Assembly: GCF_030532715.1 (NCBI RefSeq)
Contig: NZ_JAUNKO010000002.1
Span: 319,413 to 383,412 of the forward strand
Source of the DNA: Corynebacterium sp.
Lineage (GTDB): Bacteria > Actinomycetota > Actinomycetes > Mycobacteriales > Mycobacteriaceae
Length of the DNA: 64,000 bases
Reading direction: 5' to 3'
Shown here: positions 25,345 to 35,980 of the stretch, piece by piece
Position numbering within the stretch: position 1 is the first letter of the stretch
Layout: each line of letters begins with the position of its first letter
Program-made: the position numbers and the translations under genes
The notes under the pieces: model-generated
What the model saw: the letters and a program-made list of their open reading frames with translations, nothing else
Database searches by the model: none
What the model was told of the DNA's origin: nothing

Positions 25345-25774
25345 GGTTGCTCCTCACGGTTGTTGGGGCATTATGGGTGCAAGCATGAATGCTGGTGATA
25401 CCAATTTCACGCTCGATAGCCCCGATATTACCGATTCAGCCACACCCGACGAACCCATGTGAGGGCCGCCTAACCAGCGACTATTCCGCAACAAAAGCCT
25501 TTCCTAATTTGTTATCACCAGTGGGGTAAAGGAGTTATTGCAGGTTATTGACATTGCCGGAATTTGCCTAAATGGGGTATAGGTGCGAATTTTCAGCAAA
25601 CACGCAGGTCAACGAATATCTAAATGTGATCAAAATTACATTCCTTAGCGTTATCGGGTTTGTTTTCGATCCTTCCCAAGCCGACGCCCAAGAGCTACCG
25701 CCTACCCTGAGAACCCCACAGGATGTTCGGCCCGTTTCCTGTGTTGAGGGCTGTGTCCGCTAGAATCTTCCCCC
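25345..25774. other. Divergent lutA/argS intergenic region
   Basis: No gene is convincing in these 430 bases; a 63-codon frame at 25572-25763 has no ribosome site or recognisable motif. The region is AT-rich at 25,490-25,680. A TTGACA lies at 25548-25553 without a well-spaced -10. The lutABC promoter should be near 25,370-25,420, where CATAAT is seen on the minus strand. The argS promoter is annotated separately. Confidence 0.5.
25761..25766 (+). promoter_or_regulatory. argS -10 element, leaderless start
   Basis: TAGAAT at 25761-25766 matches the corynebacterial -10 consensus. It ends 8 bases before the GTG start of argS, so transcription would begin at or within a base or two of the start codon. 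No ribosome-binding site is present, consistent with a leaderless mRNA. Confidence 0.55.
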
Positions 25775-27427
25775 GTGACTCCCGCAGAATTAGCTACACT
25801 CATTCATTCCGTTGCGCACCGCGTGTTGGTAGACCGTGGGCTTGACGCAGCGCAGTTGCCTGAGCAGGTTGTGGTGGAGCGTCCCCGCAATCCCGAACAC
25901 GGTGATTACGCTACGAACGTTGCGCTGCGCGTGGCTAAGCATGTGGGCTCGAATCCGCGGGAGCTGGCCGGCTGGTTGGCCGAGGCGCTTGCCAATGACC
26001 CCGCAATTGATAGCGCCGAGGTGGCGGGCCCCGGGTTTTTGAATATCCGGCTTGCTGCCGCTGCCCAGGGGGCCGTGGTGGCCAAGATTTTGGAGCAGGG
26101 CGAACGCTACGGCCATTCGGATGCTTCGGCGGGCCTGAAGGTCAACCTCGAGTTCGTGTCCGCGAACCCCACGGGGCCGATCCACCTGGGTGGCACGCGG
26201 TGGGCGGCGGTAGGCGACGCGCTAGGCCGTGTCTTGGCTGCGACGGGGGCGGAGGTCACCCGCGAATACTATTTCAACGATCATGGCGCCCAGATTGATC
26301 GCTTTTCCAATTCGCTGGTGGCTGCTGCGCAGGGGAAACCAACCCCGGAGGATGGTTATGGTGGCGCCTATATTCAGGATATTGCGGCGGCCGTGGTGGC
26401 GCAGCGGCCGGATGTTTTGGAGCAGCCGGCGGAGCTCATGCAAGAGACGTTCCGCGAACTCGGCGTCGCTATGATGTTCGAACAGATTAAGCGTTCGTTG
26501 CATGAGTTCCATACCGATTTCGATGTGTTCTTCCACGAGAACAGCTTGTTTACGTCCGGCGCGGTGGAGCGCGCGGTGCAGCGGTTGAAGGAGAACGGCA
26601 ACCTGTATTTCGATCAGGGGGCGTGGTGGTTGCGTTCCACCGAGTTCGGCGACGATAAAGACCGCGTGGTGATCAAATCCGACGGCAACGCCGCCTACAT
26701 CGCTGGGGACATAGCGTACGTGGAGGATAAGATCCAGCGCGGCCACAATTTGTGCATTTACATGTTGGGCGCCGACCACCACGGCTATATTGCCCGCTTG
26801 CGGGCCGCCGCAGCCGCGCTTGGCTACGACCCCGCGCAGGTTGAGGTCATGATCGGCCAGATGGTGAATCTGGTTGCGGGTGGGGAAGTAAAGAAGATGT
26901 CCAAGCGTGCTGGCACCGTCATCACGCTGGAAGATTTGGTGGAAGCGCTGGGGGTGGATGCCGCCCGCTATGCGCTGATCCGCTCGTCGGTAGATTCGTC
27001 CCTGGATATTGATTTGGAGCTGTGGGCGAAGCAGTCCAACGATAACCCCATCTATTACGTGCAGTATGGGCACGCGCGGCTGTGCTCGCTGGCGCGCAAG
27101 GCAGACGAACTTGGCGTCACCACCGCGGGCGCGGATTTGTCGTTGCTTACGCACCCCCGCGAGGGTGATTTGATCCGCACGCTTGGGGAATTTCCTGCGG
27201 TGGTGCAGGCGGCCGCTGAGCTGCGCGAGCCGCACCGGATTGCCCGCTATGCGGAGGAGCTGGCCGGTACGTTCCACCGCTTCTACGATTCCTGCAACAT
27301 TTTGCCGAAGCGTGACGAGCAGGCGACGCCGCTGCATGCGGCGCGATTGAGCTTGGCGCAGGCGACGCGGCAGACGCTGGCTAATGCGCTTGGCTTGGTC
27401 GGCGTGACCGCGCCGGAACGAATGTAA
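25775..27427 (+). CDS. argS: Arginyl-tRNA synthetase
   Basis: The product has 550 residues, normal for ArgRS. The N-terminal Add-1 domain (about 1-110) contacts the tRNA D loop. The class I signature follows as [15 protein letters not shown] (HIGH variant HLGG), then the KMSKS variant KKMSKRAGT near 370. The C-terminal DALR anticodon-binding domain ends at 550. It charges tRNA-Arg; a tRNA-Arg(CCG) gene lies 3.5 kb upstream. GTG start, apparently leaderless. It is followed after 17 bases by lysA, the order known from C. glutamicum, where argS and lysA are co-transcribed. Confidence 0.96.
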   Translation: MTPAELATLIHSVAHRVLVDRGLDAAQLPEQVVVERPRNPEHGDYATNVALRVAKHVGSNPRELAGWLAEALANDPAIDSAEVAGPGFLNIRLAAAAQGAVVAKILEQGERYGHSDASAGLKVNLEFVSANPTGPIHLGGTRWAAVGDALGRVLAATGAEVTREYYFNDHGAQIDRFSNSLVAAAQGKPTPEDGYGGAYIQDIAAAVVAQRPDVLEQPAELMQETFRELGVAMMFEQIKRSLHEFHTDFDVFFHENSLFTSGAVERAVQRLKENGNLYFDQGAWWLRSTEFGDDKDRVVIKSDGNAAYIAGDIAYVEDKIQRGHNLCIYMLGADHHGYIARLRAAAAALGYDPAQVEVMIGQMVNLVAGGEVKKMSKRAGTVITLEDLVEALGVDAARYALIRSSVDSSLDIDLELWAKQSNDNPIYYVQYGHARLCSLARKADELGVTTAGADLSLLTHPREGDLIRTLGEFPAVVQAAAELREPHRIARYAEELAGTFHRFYDSCNILPKRDEQATPLHAARLSLAQATRQTLANALGLVGVTAPERM

Positions 27428-27444
27428 TACAGTAGTACGACACT

Positions 27445-28803
27445 ATGAGCGATTTTAATCACTTGCCCGCCCATGTGTGGCCGCATAATGCCCGCCGTGA
27501 AGAGGATGGCGTGGTCACCATCGCGGGTGTACCGCTGCCAGATATTGTCGAGGAGTTCGGCACTCCCGTGTTCGTAATCGACGAGGACGATTTCCGTTCC
27601 CGTTGCCGCGACATGGCAGCAGCCTTCGGCGGCGGCGATCACGTGCATTACGCCGGTAAGGCGTTTCTTACCCAGACCGTCGCGCGGTGGATTGATGAGG
27701 AAGGCCTGTTTCTCGACGTCGCCTCCCACGGGGAATTCCAGGTGGCGCTCGCCGCCGGATTCCCTCCCGAGCGCATCACCGCCCACGGCAACAACAAGGG
27801 CGTGGAGTTTTTGCGCGCCTGCGTGCGTAATGCCGTCGGTCATGTGGTGATTGATTCCGCGCAGGAACTCGAATTGTTGGATTTGGTGGCGGCGCAACAG
27901 GGCCGCGTCCAAGACGTGCTTGTCCGGGTCAAGCCCGGCATTGAGGCGCACACGCACGAGTTCATCGCCACCGCGCACGAGGATCAAAAGTTCGGTTTTT
28001 CCTTGGCCTCCGGCTCGGCGTACGAGGCGGCGCTTGCCGCCGTGCGTGCCCAAAACCTGCGCTTGGTGGGTTTGCACTGCCACGTCGGCTCCCAGGTGTT
28101 TGACGCCGAGGGGTTCTCGCTCGCGGCGGAACGCGTGTTGGGGCTGTGGGCTCAATTGCATATGGATTTGCCGGCGGAACACGCGGCCGATCTCACCATC
28201 CTGGATTTGGGGGGTGGCTACGGCGTGGCTTACACGGAAGACCAGGCGCCGTTGGATGTGCGGGCGGTGGCTGCTGATTTGCGTGCCAAGGTGGCGGATC
28301 GCGCCACCAAGTTGGGATTGGCGGTGCCTACATTGTTGGTGGAGCCGGGGCGGGCTATCGCGGCGTCGTCAATGGTGACGGTGTATGAGGTGGGAACGGT
28401 GAAGGACGTTCACGTCACCGATGACACCACGCGCCGCTACGTGGCCGTCGACGGCGGCATGAGCGACAATATCCGTACCGCGCTCTACCAGGCGGAATAC
28501 GACGCACGCCTAGTCAACCGGTTCTCCGGCGAGGAGGACGAACCCGCGCCGCGCATTGCCACCCGGGTAGTGGGCAGCCATTGCGAGGCCGGCGACATTC
28601 TTATCGACGACGCGCAACTACCTGCCGATATCGCCACCGGCGACCTGCTGGCGTTGGCCGCCACCGGTGCCTACTGCTATCCCATGTCGAGCCGGTATAA
28701 CATGTTTTGCCGCCCGCCGGTGGTCAGCGTGCGCAATGGCCGCGCCACGCTCATGGTGCGGCGGGAGACCATCGAGGATATGCTTGCCCTAGAAAATTTC
28801 TGA
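27445..28803 (+). CDS. lysA: Diaminopimelate decarboxylase
   Basis: The product has 452 residues. It is a fold-type III PLP enzyme: the Schiff-base Lys is in HYAGKAFLT (about residue 72), HVGSQ follows at about 213-217, and VDGGMSDN and a CEAGD segment supply phosphate and dimer-active-site residues. It decarboxylates meso-diaminopimelate to L-lysine, the last step of lysine synthesis. It follows argS by 17 bases. In C. glutamicum hom-thrB comes next; here three other genes on 4 kb separate them. Confidence 0.96.
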   Translation: MSDFNHLPAHVWPHNARREEDGVVTIAGVPLPDIVEEFGTPVFVIDEDDFRSRCRDMAAAFGGGDHVHYAGKAFLTQTVARWIDEEGLFLDVASHGEFQVALAAGFPPERITAHGNNKGVEFLRACVRNAVGHVVIDSAQELELLDLVAAQQGRVQDVLVRVKPGIEAHTHEFIATAHEDQKFGFSLASGSAYEAALAAVRAQNLRLVGLHCHVGSQVFDAEGFSLAAERVLGLWAQLHMDLPAEHAADLTILDLGGGYGVAYTEDQAPLDVRAVAADLRAKVADRATKLGLAVPTLLVEPGRAIAASSMVTVYEVGTVKDVHVTDDTTRRYVAVDGGMSDNIRTALYQAEYDARLVNRFSGEEDEPAPRIATRVVGSHCEAGDILIDDAQLPADIATGDLLALAATGAYCYPMSSRYNMFCRPPVVSVRNGRATLMVRRETIEDMLALENF

Positions 28804-28849
28804 AATGAGCGGGGCTTGCCGCTAGGCTTGGGGGCATCGAGGTTGGGAG

Positions 28850-29812
28850 ATGAGACCGATGCCACTACATGCCGATGGGTACACCTTTGAACTCGCCGCC
28901 GAAGTCCAGCGGACGCCCGTGAAATACCGGAATCGCTACGGCATCGAACTCGCGGCCGACCTGTATCGGCACCGTGACTTGGATGCTGCAACCTCGCATG
29001 CCGGGGTGGTCATTGGGCCGCCGCACGGGGGTGTGAAAGAACAAGGTGCCGGGATTTATGGTCAGCAACTCGCCGCCCGCGGGCTGGTCACGCTTGTGTT
29101 CGACCACTCCTACAACGGCGAAAGCGGCGGTGCGCCCCGGCACCTTACCTCGCCGGAGATCTTCGCCGAAGACTTCAGTGCCGGCGTCGATTATTTGGGA
29201 ACCCTTGAGTTTGTGGACCGCGATCGGATTGGCGCGCTTGGGCTGTGCGGTAGCGGCGGGTTCGTGCTCAACGCCGCGCGTGGGGACGTACGCATCCGCG
29301 CCGTGGTCACCTCCGCAATGTACGACATCAGCCGGGTGAGTCGCCGCGGGTGGCGCGACAGCATGAGCGAATCCGAACGTGCGCAATTGCTCGCCGATAT
29401 CGCGGAGCAGCGGTGGGAGGATGTGGATTCGAACCGGCCAGCACTCACCCCGAGCTACCCGGACGAAGTCCCAGAGGAAGGGTTCGACCCTATCACCGAC
29501 GAGTTCTTCGAATACTACGTCAGTGACCGGGGGCGCCACCCGCACGCCACCGGTGCGTTTACCGTGACCAGTGCGCCGTCCCATATTTCCTATGGCAGCC
29601 TGCGATATCTTGGGGATTTGCGGCCACGGCCGCTGCTGCTGATTACCGGGGAACACGCACATTCGAAGTACTTCAGCGAAGACCTCGCCCGCGACTATGA
29701 CGGGCCGAAGGACTTGATCGTGGTTCCAGACGCCCGCCACATTGACCTCTACGATCGAGTGGAACTGATCCCGTTCGATGCGATCGAGGATTTCTTCCGG
29801 AGCGCGCTCTAG
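28850..29812 (+). CDS. DLH/YcjY-type alpha/beta hydrolase
   Basis: The product has 320 residues. The nucleophile region is LGLCGSGGFVLNAA, the GxCxSGG form with Cys at the nucleophile position seen in YcjY- and dienelactone-hydrolase-like proteins. A late Asp/His pair (PDARHIDLYD, about 296-305) fits the triad. No signal peptide, so cytoplasmic. The substrate is unknown. ATG 28850 (GAGG 7 bases before) and ATG 28859 (GGGAG 9 bases before) are both possible starts. It converges with the TetR gene by a 4-base overlap and belongs to an insert absent from the C. glutamicum order. Confidence 0.8.
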   Translation: MRPMPLHADGYTFELAAEVQRTPVKYRNRYGIELAADLYRHRDLDAATSHAGVVIGPPHGGVKEQGAGIYGQQLAARGLVTLVFDHSYNGESGGAPRHLTSPEIFAEDFSAGVDYLGTLEFVDRDRIGALGLCGSGGFVLNAARGDVRIRAVVTSAMYDISRVSRRGWRDSMSESERAQLLADIAEQRWEDVDSNRPALTPSYPDEVPEEGFDPITDEFFEYYVSDRGRHPHATGAFTVTSAPSHISYGSLRYLGDLRPRPLLLITGEHAHSKYFSEDLARDYDGPKDLIVVPDARHIDLYDRVELIPFDAIEDFFRSAL

Positions 29813-30384
29813 TGGCTAAAGCCGTCGCGGATGATGCCGAAGCAGGCCGCAAGGACTGCCTCGCGGGGGCCTAGGGACGTCATCTTGAGGGCGATGGCGC
29901 CGCCCGCGATAGCCAAATTCACCATGGCGTGAATGTCAATGGTGGACACGTGTTCGGGGCAGCGCTCGCAAATCGCGTCGCTGATTCGTTTCACAACGTC
30001 GTAGGCCTCGGTTTGATCCTCGCAAGCGGTGACATAGTTGATGTGGTCAATCACGCGGGTCAGGCTGGCAAAGGAAAAGGGATCACCGGGCTCCTTCGAC
30101 GTGGAATCGTCGATGAGCCGGTACATGATGTCGATTGGGCCGAGACCCGCAGGGGAATTGCGGATGTTCTCAACCCAACGGTCGACCACGATTTGCAAGA
30201 AATAGAATAAGGCGGCTTCCCGGGTAGGGAAGTAATTGTGAAACGTCCGGGCAGACACCTCGGCATGCTCCGCGATCGCGGCAATGGTCACCTGATCGTT
30301 GCGTAAGGTGGTGAGCAGCTCCACCGCCGATTGCGCGATACGACGCCTCGTTTGTTCCTTCTTCTTTTCTCGCAAGCCAGTCAT
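29809..30384 (-). CDS. TetR-family regulator, likely repressor of the MMPL transporter
   Basis: From ATG 30384 the product has 191 residues. The N-terminal helix-turn-helix is clear: IAQSAVELL, then TIAAIAEHAEVSARTFHNYF, then PTREAALFYF. The C-terminal 130 residues form the variable ligand pocket. The start codon overlaps the MMPL stop (TAATG), so the two genes are co-transcribed and translation is coupled. Such pairs usually place the pump under TetR control. A palindrome upstream of the MMPL gene (32755-32769) is a candidate operator. Confidence 0.88.
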   Translation of the reverse strand: MTGLREKKKEQTRRRIAQSAVELLTTLRNDQVTIAAIAEHAEVSARTFHNYFPTREAALFYFLQIVVDRWVENIRNSPAGLGPIDIMYRLIDDSTSKEPGDPFSFASLTRVIDHINYVTACEDQTEAYDVVKRISDAICERCPEHVSTIDIHAMVNLAIAGGAIALKMTSLGPREAVLAACFGIIRDGFSH

Positions 30385-32675
30385 TATGCGTGCAGCGCCT
30401 CTCCTTCTACGTCTATACGTGGAATTATACGGTCCAACCACTTCGGTAACGCCCACGCACGATCCCCAAGGAGAAACATCGTTGCGGGGATAATGGTCAT
30501 GCGCACGAGCACAGCATCGAATAATACCGCCACGGCGAGGGCATACCCCACGACCACGATAAAGCGCTCGTCTACCAGCATGAACGCTGCGAACACGCTG
30601 ATCATAATTAAGGCTGCGGCTGTGACCACGCGGGCGCCGTGCTTAAACCCGTTGGATACCGCATCGCCCGCCGTTTTACCCCGGATATAGCCTTCTCGCA
30701 TGCGGCTGACGAGAAACACCTGATAATCCATCGCCAGCCCAAACACAATCCCGATCAACATGATGGGCAGGAAACTAGTCAATGGTTGCGGGTCAGAAAC
30801 AATACCCCCGAAGCCTTCCTGCCAGATTGCCACAGTCAACCCGAAGGTGGCTGCTATGGATAAGGCAAACCCTACGGTGGCAATCAGCGGCACCCAGAAC
30901 GAGCGGAATACCACCATCAACAGCAGGAACGCGAGCCCGAGCACGATGCCGATATAGGGAAGCATCGTATCCGCTAGCCGCTCCGAAATATCTTCGAATA
31001 TAGGTCCGGCACCGGTGACGGCGTAATTGTCAGCTTCCGCACGCAAGCGCTCCAAAAGTTCGCCTGTGCGTTCGTCGGTTGCACGGTATTCGGGGGTGAT
31101 CAACACCTGGGCGGTATCGTTCGCATCATTGATGTTGATTACCTGCGCGTTGGTGACGCCCGCTATGTTTTGAATTTGGGCGGTGGTTTCCGCGAAGGTT
31201 TGCATGCGCTGCTCGGCGGGAATGTCCGCGGCGTCGATTACCGCAATCATGGGGCTGGTCCGGCCGGGGCCGAACGCGTCATCGATCATTTCATACGCCG
31301 TACGGGTGGGGGAACCAAGTTTGGTGGTGGCGTCAGTCGGCATAGCAAGTTGCAGGTTCATCGCGGGAACGGCCAGCAGCGCCAAGGCCACCACGCCGCT
31401 GGTGAGGAACAACCACGGATGCGAACGCACTCGCCTAATCCAACGCAGGCCAAGGGTTGGTTTTTCCTGCTCTGGGTCCGGGGCCTTGACCAATGGTGCG
31501 GGGATGGAAAATGCAAAGGTGCCAATCAGGCCAAGCAACGCGGGCAACAACGTCACGGCGACGAGCACGGCAACGGCCACCGTAGCGGCGGCGGCCAAGG
31601 CCATAGCAGAGAGGAACGGAATATTAACGATGGTCAGCGCGGCCAACGCGATGACTACGGTGAGGCCCGCGAACACTACAGCGGATCCGGCTTTGCCTAT
31701 CGCGAGGCCTGCGATGTGCGCGCGTACGTCCCTCGGGGTGTGGCGTAGTCGCGTGGCCAGCTCGCGGGGCGCAAGGTCATGTCCGTCGACGTGTTCGATG
31801 AGTTCGCTGCGAAAACGGGAAAGGATAAACAGGGCGTAATCGATACCCACGGCGAGGCCAATCATGGAAGACAGCGTCGTGGTCATCGGATTTATGGAAT
31901 CTACAAATCCCGTCGCGGCAGAAATGCCCAACAAGCCGAGAGCTACGCCAACCACGGCGGTGATCAGCGGCAATCCGGCGGCCACCAGCGAAGCGAAGGT
32001 GATAATAAGCACTAGCGCGGCGACAATGGCCCCGATGATCTCGCTCTGCATGCCGGGCGGCTCGCCTTGGAACGCATTACCGTTATACGCGACCGTAAGA
32101 TCGCCGCTACTGTTCTCGATTGCCTCCCGGAAGCTTGCCCTATCCGCGGAGGTAATGTCCGCAGCGGTGGCTCGGTCGAAACGGACCTCAAATGTGCCAG
32201 TGCGCTGATCTTCGCTGAGCGGGGAAATTGCCTTGAGGTCCGCCGCAATCTGCTCCGGCGGAATGCCCTGCGCTGCCTTTTGCTGCGTGACCTGCTGCTG
32301 CATGCCCGCCGCCGCCAGTGCCGGATTCACCATTCGCTCCGATTCGGTGAGCGGGGCAGTCCCGGAAAGTTCCTTGAGCAACGCATCAACCTGGGTGCTT
32401 ATCTCGGGATCGGCAAGCGTTTTGCCGTGCGGCGCCTGCACCACGACGGTGGCAGTGGGGGAGGTCACAGCGTCGTCCTCCGTGTTGAAGCGCTCTTTGA
32501 TGGTGTCCTGCGCGACTACGGATTCCAAGCCGGGGATAGTGAATTTGTTGGTGGGCGGTTGGGAGAAATTGATTGCGGCCGTGGCCATGCCGCCAATGAT
32601 CAAGAACCACACCAGGACCGTGGCCCATCGGTGCAGGTACGCGGCCCTGCCGATGCGATACAACAATTGCGCCAT
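30384..32675 (-). CDS. MMPL-family RND transporter
   Basis: The product has 763 residues with the twofold MMPL layout: a first membrane helix (about 17-37), an external loop of 140 residues, five helices, a cytoplasmic linker, then a second copy of the same arrangement. The proton-relay segments GLAVGIDYALFILSRF and GLAMDYQVFLVSRMRE carry the conserved Asp-Tyr pairs. MMPL proteins export lipids or drugs; in corynebacteria several move trehalose monomycolate, but those are longer. With a TetR partner, a drug or lipid exporter induced by its substrate is more likely. ATG start, no ribosome site stronger than a weak purine tract. Confidence 0.9.
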   Translation of the reverse strand: MAQLLYRIGRAAYLHRWATVLVWFLIIGGMATAAINFSQPPTNKFTIPGLESVVAQDTIKERFNTEDDAVTSPTATVVVQAPHGKTLADPEISTQVDALLKELSGTAPLTESERMVNPALAAAGMQQQVTQQKAAQGIPPEQIAADLKAISPLSEDQRTGTFEVRFDRATAADITSADRASFREAIENSSGDLTVAYNGNAFQGEPPGMQSEIIGAIVAALVLIITFASLVAAGLPLITAVVGVALGLLGISAATGFVDSINPMTTTLSSMIGLAVGIDYALFILSRFRSELIEHVDGHDLAPRELATRLRHTPRDVRAHIAGLAIGKAGSAVVFAGLTVVIALAALTIVNIPFLSAMALAAAATVAVAVLVAVTLLPALLGLIGTFAFSIPAPLVKAPDPEQEKPTLGLRWIRRVRSHPWLFLTSGVVALALLAVPAMNLQLAMPTDATTKLGSPTRTAYEMIDDAFGPGRTSPMIAVIDAADIPAEQRMQTFAETTAQIQNIAGVTNAQVININDANDTAQVLITPEYRATDERTGELLERLRAEADNYAVTGAGPIFEDISERLADTMLPYIGIVLGLAFLLLMVVFRSFWVPLIATVGFALSIAATFGLTVAIWQEGFGGIVSDPQPLTSFLPIMLIGIVFGLAMDYQVFLVSRMREGYIRGKTAGDAVSNGFKHGARVVTAAALIMISVFAAFMLVDERFIVVVGYALAVAVLFDAVLVRMTIIPATMFLLGDRAWALPKWLDRIIPRIDVEGEALHA

Positions 32676-32754
32676 CGAAAATACCTCGAATTCTTTGACA
32701 ACGTGGGATTGGTGGGGTGAGCGACACTAAAAACTTACATCTCTGATGCAAAGC

Positions 32755-32769
32755 TGCGCAAGCTGCGCA
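32755..32769. promoter_or_regulatory. Candidate TetR operator upstream of the MMPL gene
   Basis: TGCGCA-AGC-TGCGCA is an inverted repeat of two 6-base half-sites, 80 bases upstream of the MMPL start in the divergent region shared with hom. Position and symmetry suit a TetR operator, but the half-site is itself palindromic, so chance is possible. Confidence 0.35.
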
Positions 32770-32857
32770 AAACAACACCATGCGTGAAAGTTTGCCGTTA
32801 CCGTGTAAAGCTACCCCCAAATACGATCCCGTTGAGACAGTTCCAGACTGCTTGGTC

Positions 32858-32863
32858 TAGAAT
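32858..32863 (+). promoter_or_regulatory. hom-thrB promoter -10
   Basis: TAGAAT at 32858-32863 fits a -10 element. A TTGAGA lies upstream at 32832-32837 with a longer than usual 20-base spacer. A 5' leader of about 55 bases to the hom start would result. Confidence 0.4.
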
Positions 32864-32923
32864 GCGAAACAACCCTGAAATACATTGTCCAAAAACGATC
32901 TGAAGATCACGGGGAGAAACAGC

Positions 32924-34252
32924 ATGACAAAGACCACCGTCAACCTTGGCAAAGGCTCCGATTCGCCGGTAGGTGTGGCCATTTTGGGGCAGGGAACAGT
33001 CGGCCGTGAGGTGTTGCGCATCCTCCTCGCCAATAAGGATTCCCTAGAGCACCGCGTCGGCGGGAAGCTAGAGGTGCGGGGCGTTGCCGTTGGGGACATG
33101 TCCAAGCCGCGCCCAGGGGTTGACCCAGAACTGCTTACCGATGACGCTATGGAACTAGTCAACCGAGATGACGTGGATATCGTCGTCGAACTTATCGGTG
33201 GGATCGAGTACCCGCGGGAAGTTGTGTTGGCCGCGTTACGCGCGGGGAAATCCGTGGTCACCGCCAATAAGGCGCTCGTCGCGGCGCACTCCGCGGAGCT
33301 CGCCCAAGCGGCGGATGAGGCGGGAGTGGACCTGTATTTTGAAGCCGCCGTCGCCGCAGCCATCCCGGTGGTCGGTCCGCTGCGCCGCTCGTTGGCGGGA
33401 GACCAGATCGTGTCCGTGGCCGGCATTGTCAACGGCACCACCAACTTCATCCTGGACGCGATGGAAACCTCCGGCGCGTCTTATGAAGAAATGGTCAACA
33501 AGGCCATCGAATTGGGATACGCGGAGGCCGACCCGAGCGCGGACGTTGACGGGCACGACGCGGCGTCGAAAGCCGCAATTTTGGCGTCGCTGGCGTTCCA
33601 CACGCGGGTGACCAAAGACGACGTGTACTGCGAAGGCATTTCCAATATCACCAGCGAAGACATTAAAACCGCGCGCGAAGCTGGCTACGCAATCAAATTG
33701 CTGGCCATTTGCGAACGCTTTACGGATTCCCACGGCCAAGAAGTGATCGCCGCCCGCGTGCACCCCGCCTTGATTTCGAAGGATCATCCATTGGCAAGCG
33801 TCAACAAGTCCTTTAACGCAATCTTCGTCGAGGCGGAAGCCGCGGGCCGCCTCATGTTCTACGGCAACGGTGCCGGCGGCGCGCCCACCACCTCTGCCGT
33901 GCTTGGCGATCTCGTCGGCGCCGCACGCAATAAGGTGCACGGCGGCCGCGCCCCCGGTGAATCCACCTACGCGAACCTGCCCATTGCCGAGTTTGGCGAC
34001 GTGCTCACCCGATACCATGTGGACATGCGTGTGGAAGATCGAATCGGTGTTCTTGCGGAAGTTTCCGCGTTGTTCGCCGCCCACGGCATCTCCCTGCGGA
34101 CCGTGCGTCAGGAGGATCAAGGGGACACCGCGCGGCTGGTCGTGGTCACCCACGCCGCCCGCGAAGCCGACCTTGCGCACACCGTGATCAAGTTGAAAGA
34201 ACTCGCTGCCGTGAAGGAAGTCACCAGCGTCATCCGCCTCGAAGGCGAATAA
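32924..34252 (+). CDS. hom: Homoserine dehydrogenase
   Basis: From ATG 32924 (GGGGAG upstream) the product has 442 residues. The NAD(P) motif is [12 protein letters not shown], the catalytic domain holds [12 protein letters not shown] and the [11 protein letters not shown] segment, and the C-terminal 80 residues are an ACT domain ([19 protein letters not shown]) that in C. glutamicum mediates threonine feedback inhibition. It reduces aspartate semialdehyde to homoserine for threonine and methionine. The stop is 29 bases before thrB, same operon. Confidence 0.96.
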   Translation: MTKTTVNLGKGSDSPVGVAILGQGTVGREVLRILLANKDSLEHRVGGKLEVRGVAVGDMSKPRPGVDPELLTDDAMELVNRDDVDIVVELIGGIEYPREVVLAALRAGKSVVTANKALVAAHSAELAQAADEAGVDLYFEAAVAAAIPVVGPLRRSLAGDQIVSVAGIVNGTTNFILDAMETSGASYEEMVNKAIELGYAEADPSADVDGHDAASKAAILASLAFHTRVTKDDVYCEGISNITSEDIKTAREAGYAIKLLAICERFTDSHGQEVIAARVHPALISKDHPLASVNKSFNAIFVEAEAAGRLMFYGNGAGGAPTTSAVLGDLVGAARNKVHGGRAPGESTYANLPIAEFGDVLTRYHVDMRVEDRIGVLAEVSALFAAHGISLRTVRQEDQGDTARLVVVTHAAREADLAHTVIKLKELAAVKEVTSVIRLEGE

Positions 34253-34281
34253 TCACAAGAACCCTGACAAGGAGTGTTACG

Positions 34282-35208
34282 TTGCCCACTGCATTGCGCG
34301 TTGGCCAAAAAGTCAGCGTGAAAGTTCCGGCCTCGTCTGCGAACCTCGGGCCGGGGTTTGACACCCTCGGCCTTGCCCTCGGCCTGTACGACACCGTCGA
34401 GGTAGAGGTGACGGAATCCGGCCTTGAGGTGGAGGTGTTCGGCGAAGGCGCCGGTGAATTGCCGCTTGACGGCTCTCATTTGGTGGTCAAAGCGCTGCGG
34501 TCCGCGTTGAAAGCAGCCGATGTGGATGCTCCCGGGTTGCGGGTGGTGTGCCACAACACCATTCCGCAGTCCCGTGGCTTGGGTTCGTCCGCCGCCGCCG
34601 CCGTTGCAGGCGTCGCCGCAGGCAATGGGCTCGCCGGGTTCCCGCTTGACGACGCCCAGCTGGTCCAGCTTTCCTCCGCCTTTGAGGGGCACCCAGACAA
34701 TGCGGCGGCGTCCGTGTTGGGCAGTGCGGTGGTGTCTTGGACTGAAATTCCGGTGGACGGCCGCACCCAACCCCAGTACCGTGCGGTGCGCATTGCTGTG
34801 CACCCAAGTATTCGAGCGTTAGCACTGGTGCCTGATTTTCATGCGGCCACGGAGGCGGTGCGGCGGGTGCTACCGTCCGACGTGACCCACCTGGATGCTC
34901 GGTTCAATGTTTCCCGTTGCGCGGTGATGACCGTTGCGCTTCAGCACCACCCGGAATTATTGTGGGAGGGCACGCGAGACAGGCTGCACCAGCCGTACCG
35001 CGCCGACGTGCTCCCGGTGACTGCCGAGTGGGTGAATCGCCTGCGTAACCGTGGTTTCGCGGCATACCTGTCCGGTGCTGGTCCGACCGCCATGGTGTTG
35101 TCCACCGAACCGGTGCCCGAAACCATTTTGGACGAGGCGCGTGCCGCCGGTTTGAAGGTGGAGGAGTTGCCGATTGCCGGGCCGGTGGAAGTCACCGTAG
35201 TGTCCTAG
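34282..35208 (+). CDS. thrB: Homoserine kinase
   Basis: The product has 308 residues and the GHMP-kinase fold: [17 protein letters not shown] at the N-terminus, the ATP-binding [12 protein letters not shown] near 90-101, and a C-terminal SGAGPTAM motif. It phosphorylates homoserine for threonine synthesis. TTG start with AAGGAG. Second gene of hom-thrB. It converges on the regulator gene 11 bases downstream. Confidence 0.96.
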   Translation: MPTALRVGQKVSVKVPASSANLGPGFDTLGLALGLYDTVEVEVTESGLEVEVFGEGAGELPLDGSHLVVKALRSALKAADVDAPGLRVVCHNTIPQSRGLGSSAAAAVAGVAAGNGLAGFPLDDAQLVQLSSAFEGHPDNAAASVLGSAVVSWTEIPVDGRTQPQYRAVRIAVHPSIRALALVPDFHAATEAVRRVLPSDVTHLDARFNVSRCAVMTVALQHHPELLWEGTRDRLHQPYRADVLPVTAEWVNRLRNRGFAAYLSGAGPTAMVLSTEPVPETILDEARAAGLKVEELPIAGPVEVTVVS

Positions 35209-35219
35209 TGGTGCGTGCG

Positions 35220-35936
35220 CTACCGCTCGTCTTCGGCGCAGTGTGCTTGTAACACAACTTGGCAGCAATTCGGCTTGGCCATGGGCAGGAGCTGGATGTG
35301 CGCTTCACCCTGTTGGAAGGGGCCAAGCGCCTCACCTAGGAACCCTTCGTGTATCGCACACACTAGTGGGTTTGGTGCGGCGCCTTCATCGGAGGCAAAC
35401 GGGCACGCATGGACGTCAATGACGGCGTAGTCGTCCTCGGTAACGCGCATTCCCGGATCAAAACCCAGCCTGCGCAACGCCCGCGTGAGTACCCGTACCG
35501 CGTCCTCCGGCGAGGACCACGACGTACCAGCACGCTGAATGCGCTGCGCCCAATCGCGCCCAATGTCCCGGGCGGTTTGTTGGGTGTGGGGGTCGCGCGG
35601 ATCCCCAAGGTGCTCCACCAGCGCTTGGATCAACGCAGCGTGTTCGGTGAGCACCGCGCTGCCGGAAGGGATGCGGGCATGGAACAGTACGGACGGTCGG
35701 CCCCGCCCCCGACTCCGCGCCCGTTCCGTGACTACCGCTTGCAGTTCAATCAGCTCGTCCAGATGCCCCCGCACGGTATTAATGTGCATGCCCAGCTGTT
35801 CGGCGATTTCTGCGGCTTTTGCCCCTCGTTCAAAACTGCGCACGGCCTCCAGCACGAGGCGTTGCATGCGCGACAGCGGTAGCGTATCCGTTGCCAGTCG
35901 GGCGGCCGGCAACGGCGCGGGATTCACGGTGGACAC
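35220..35936 (-). CDS. ArsR/SufR-like winged-helix regulator with C-terminal cysteines
   Basis: The product has 238 residues. A winged helix at about 28-85 (KAAEIAEQLGMHINTVRGHL then GRGRPSVLF) resembles the SufR/ArsR-like regulators of actinobacteria. The C-terminal domain carries HACPFASDEG, NPLVCAIHEGFLGEAL, PNCCQ and AHCAEDER, five Cys in all; the order His-Cys-x14-Cys-x2-His and a Cys pair resembles the Fe-S-binding end of SufR. It may therefore sense iron-sulfur, redox or metal status. GTG start with GAGGA. Target genes are unknown; no suf genes are in the window. Confidence 0.75.
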   Translation of the reverse strand: MSTVNPAPLPAARLATDTLPLSRMQRLVLEAVRSFERGAKAAEIAEQLGMHINTVRGHLDELIELQAVVTERARSRGRGRPSVLFHARIPSGSAVLTEHAALIQALVEHLGDPRDPHTQQTARDIGRDWAQRIQRAGTSWSSPEDAVRVLTRALRRLGFDPGMRVTEDDYAVIDVHACPFASDEGAAPNPLVCAIHEGFLGEALGPFQQGEAHIQLLPMAKPNCCQVVLQAHCAEDER

Positions 35937-35980
35937 GTTCCTCAGTGTACCTATCCACCGTGACGCAGTTTGCGGCGTGG

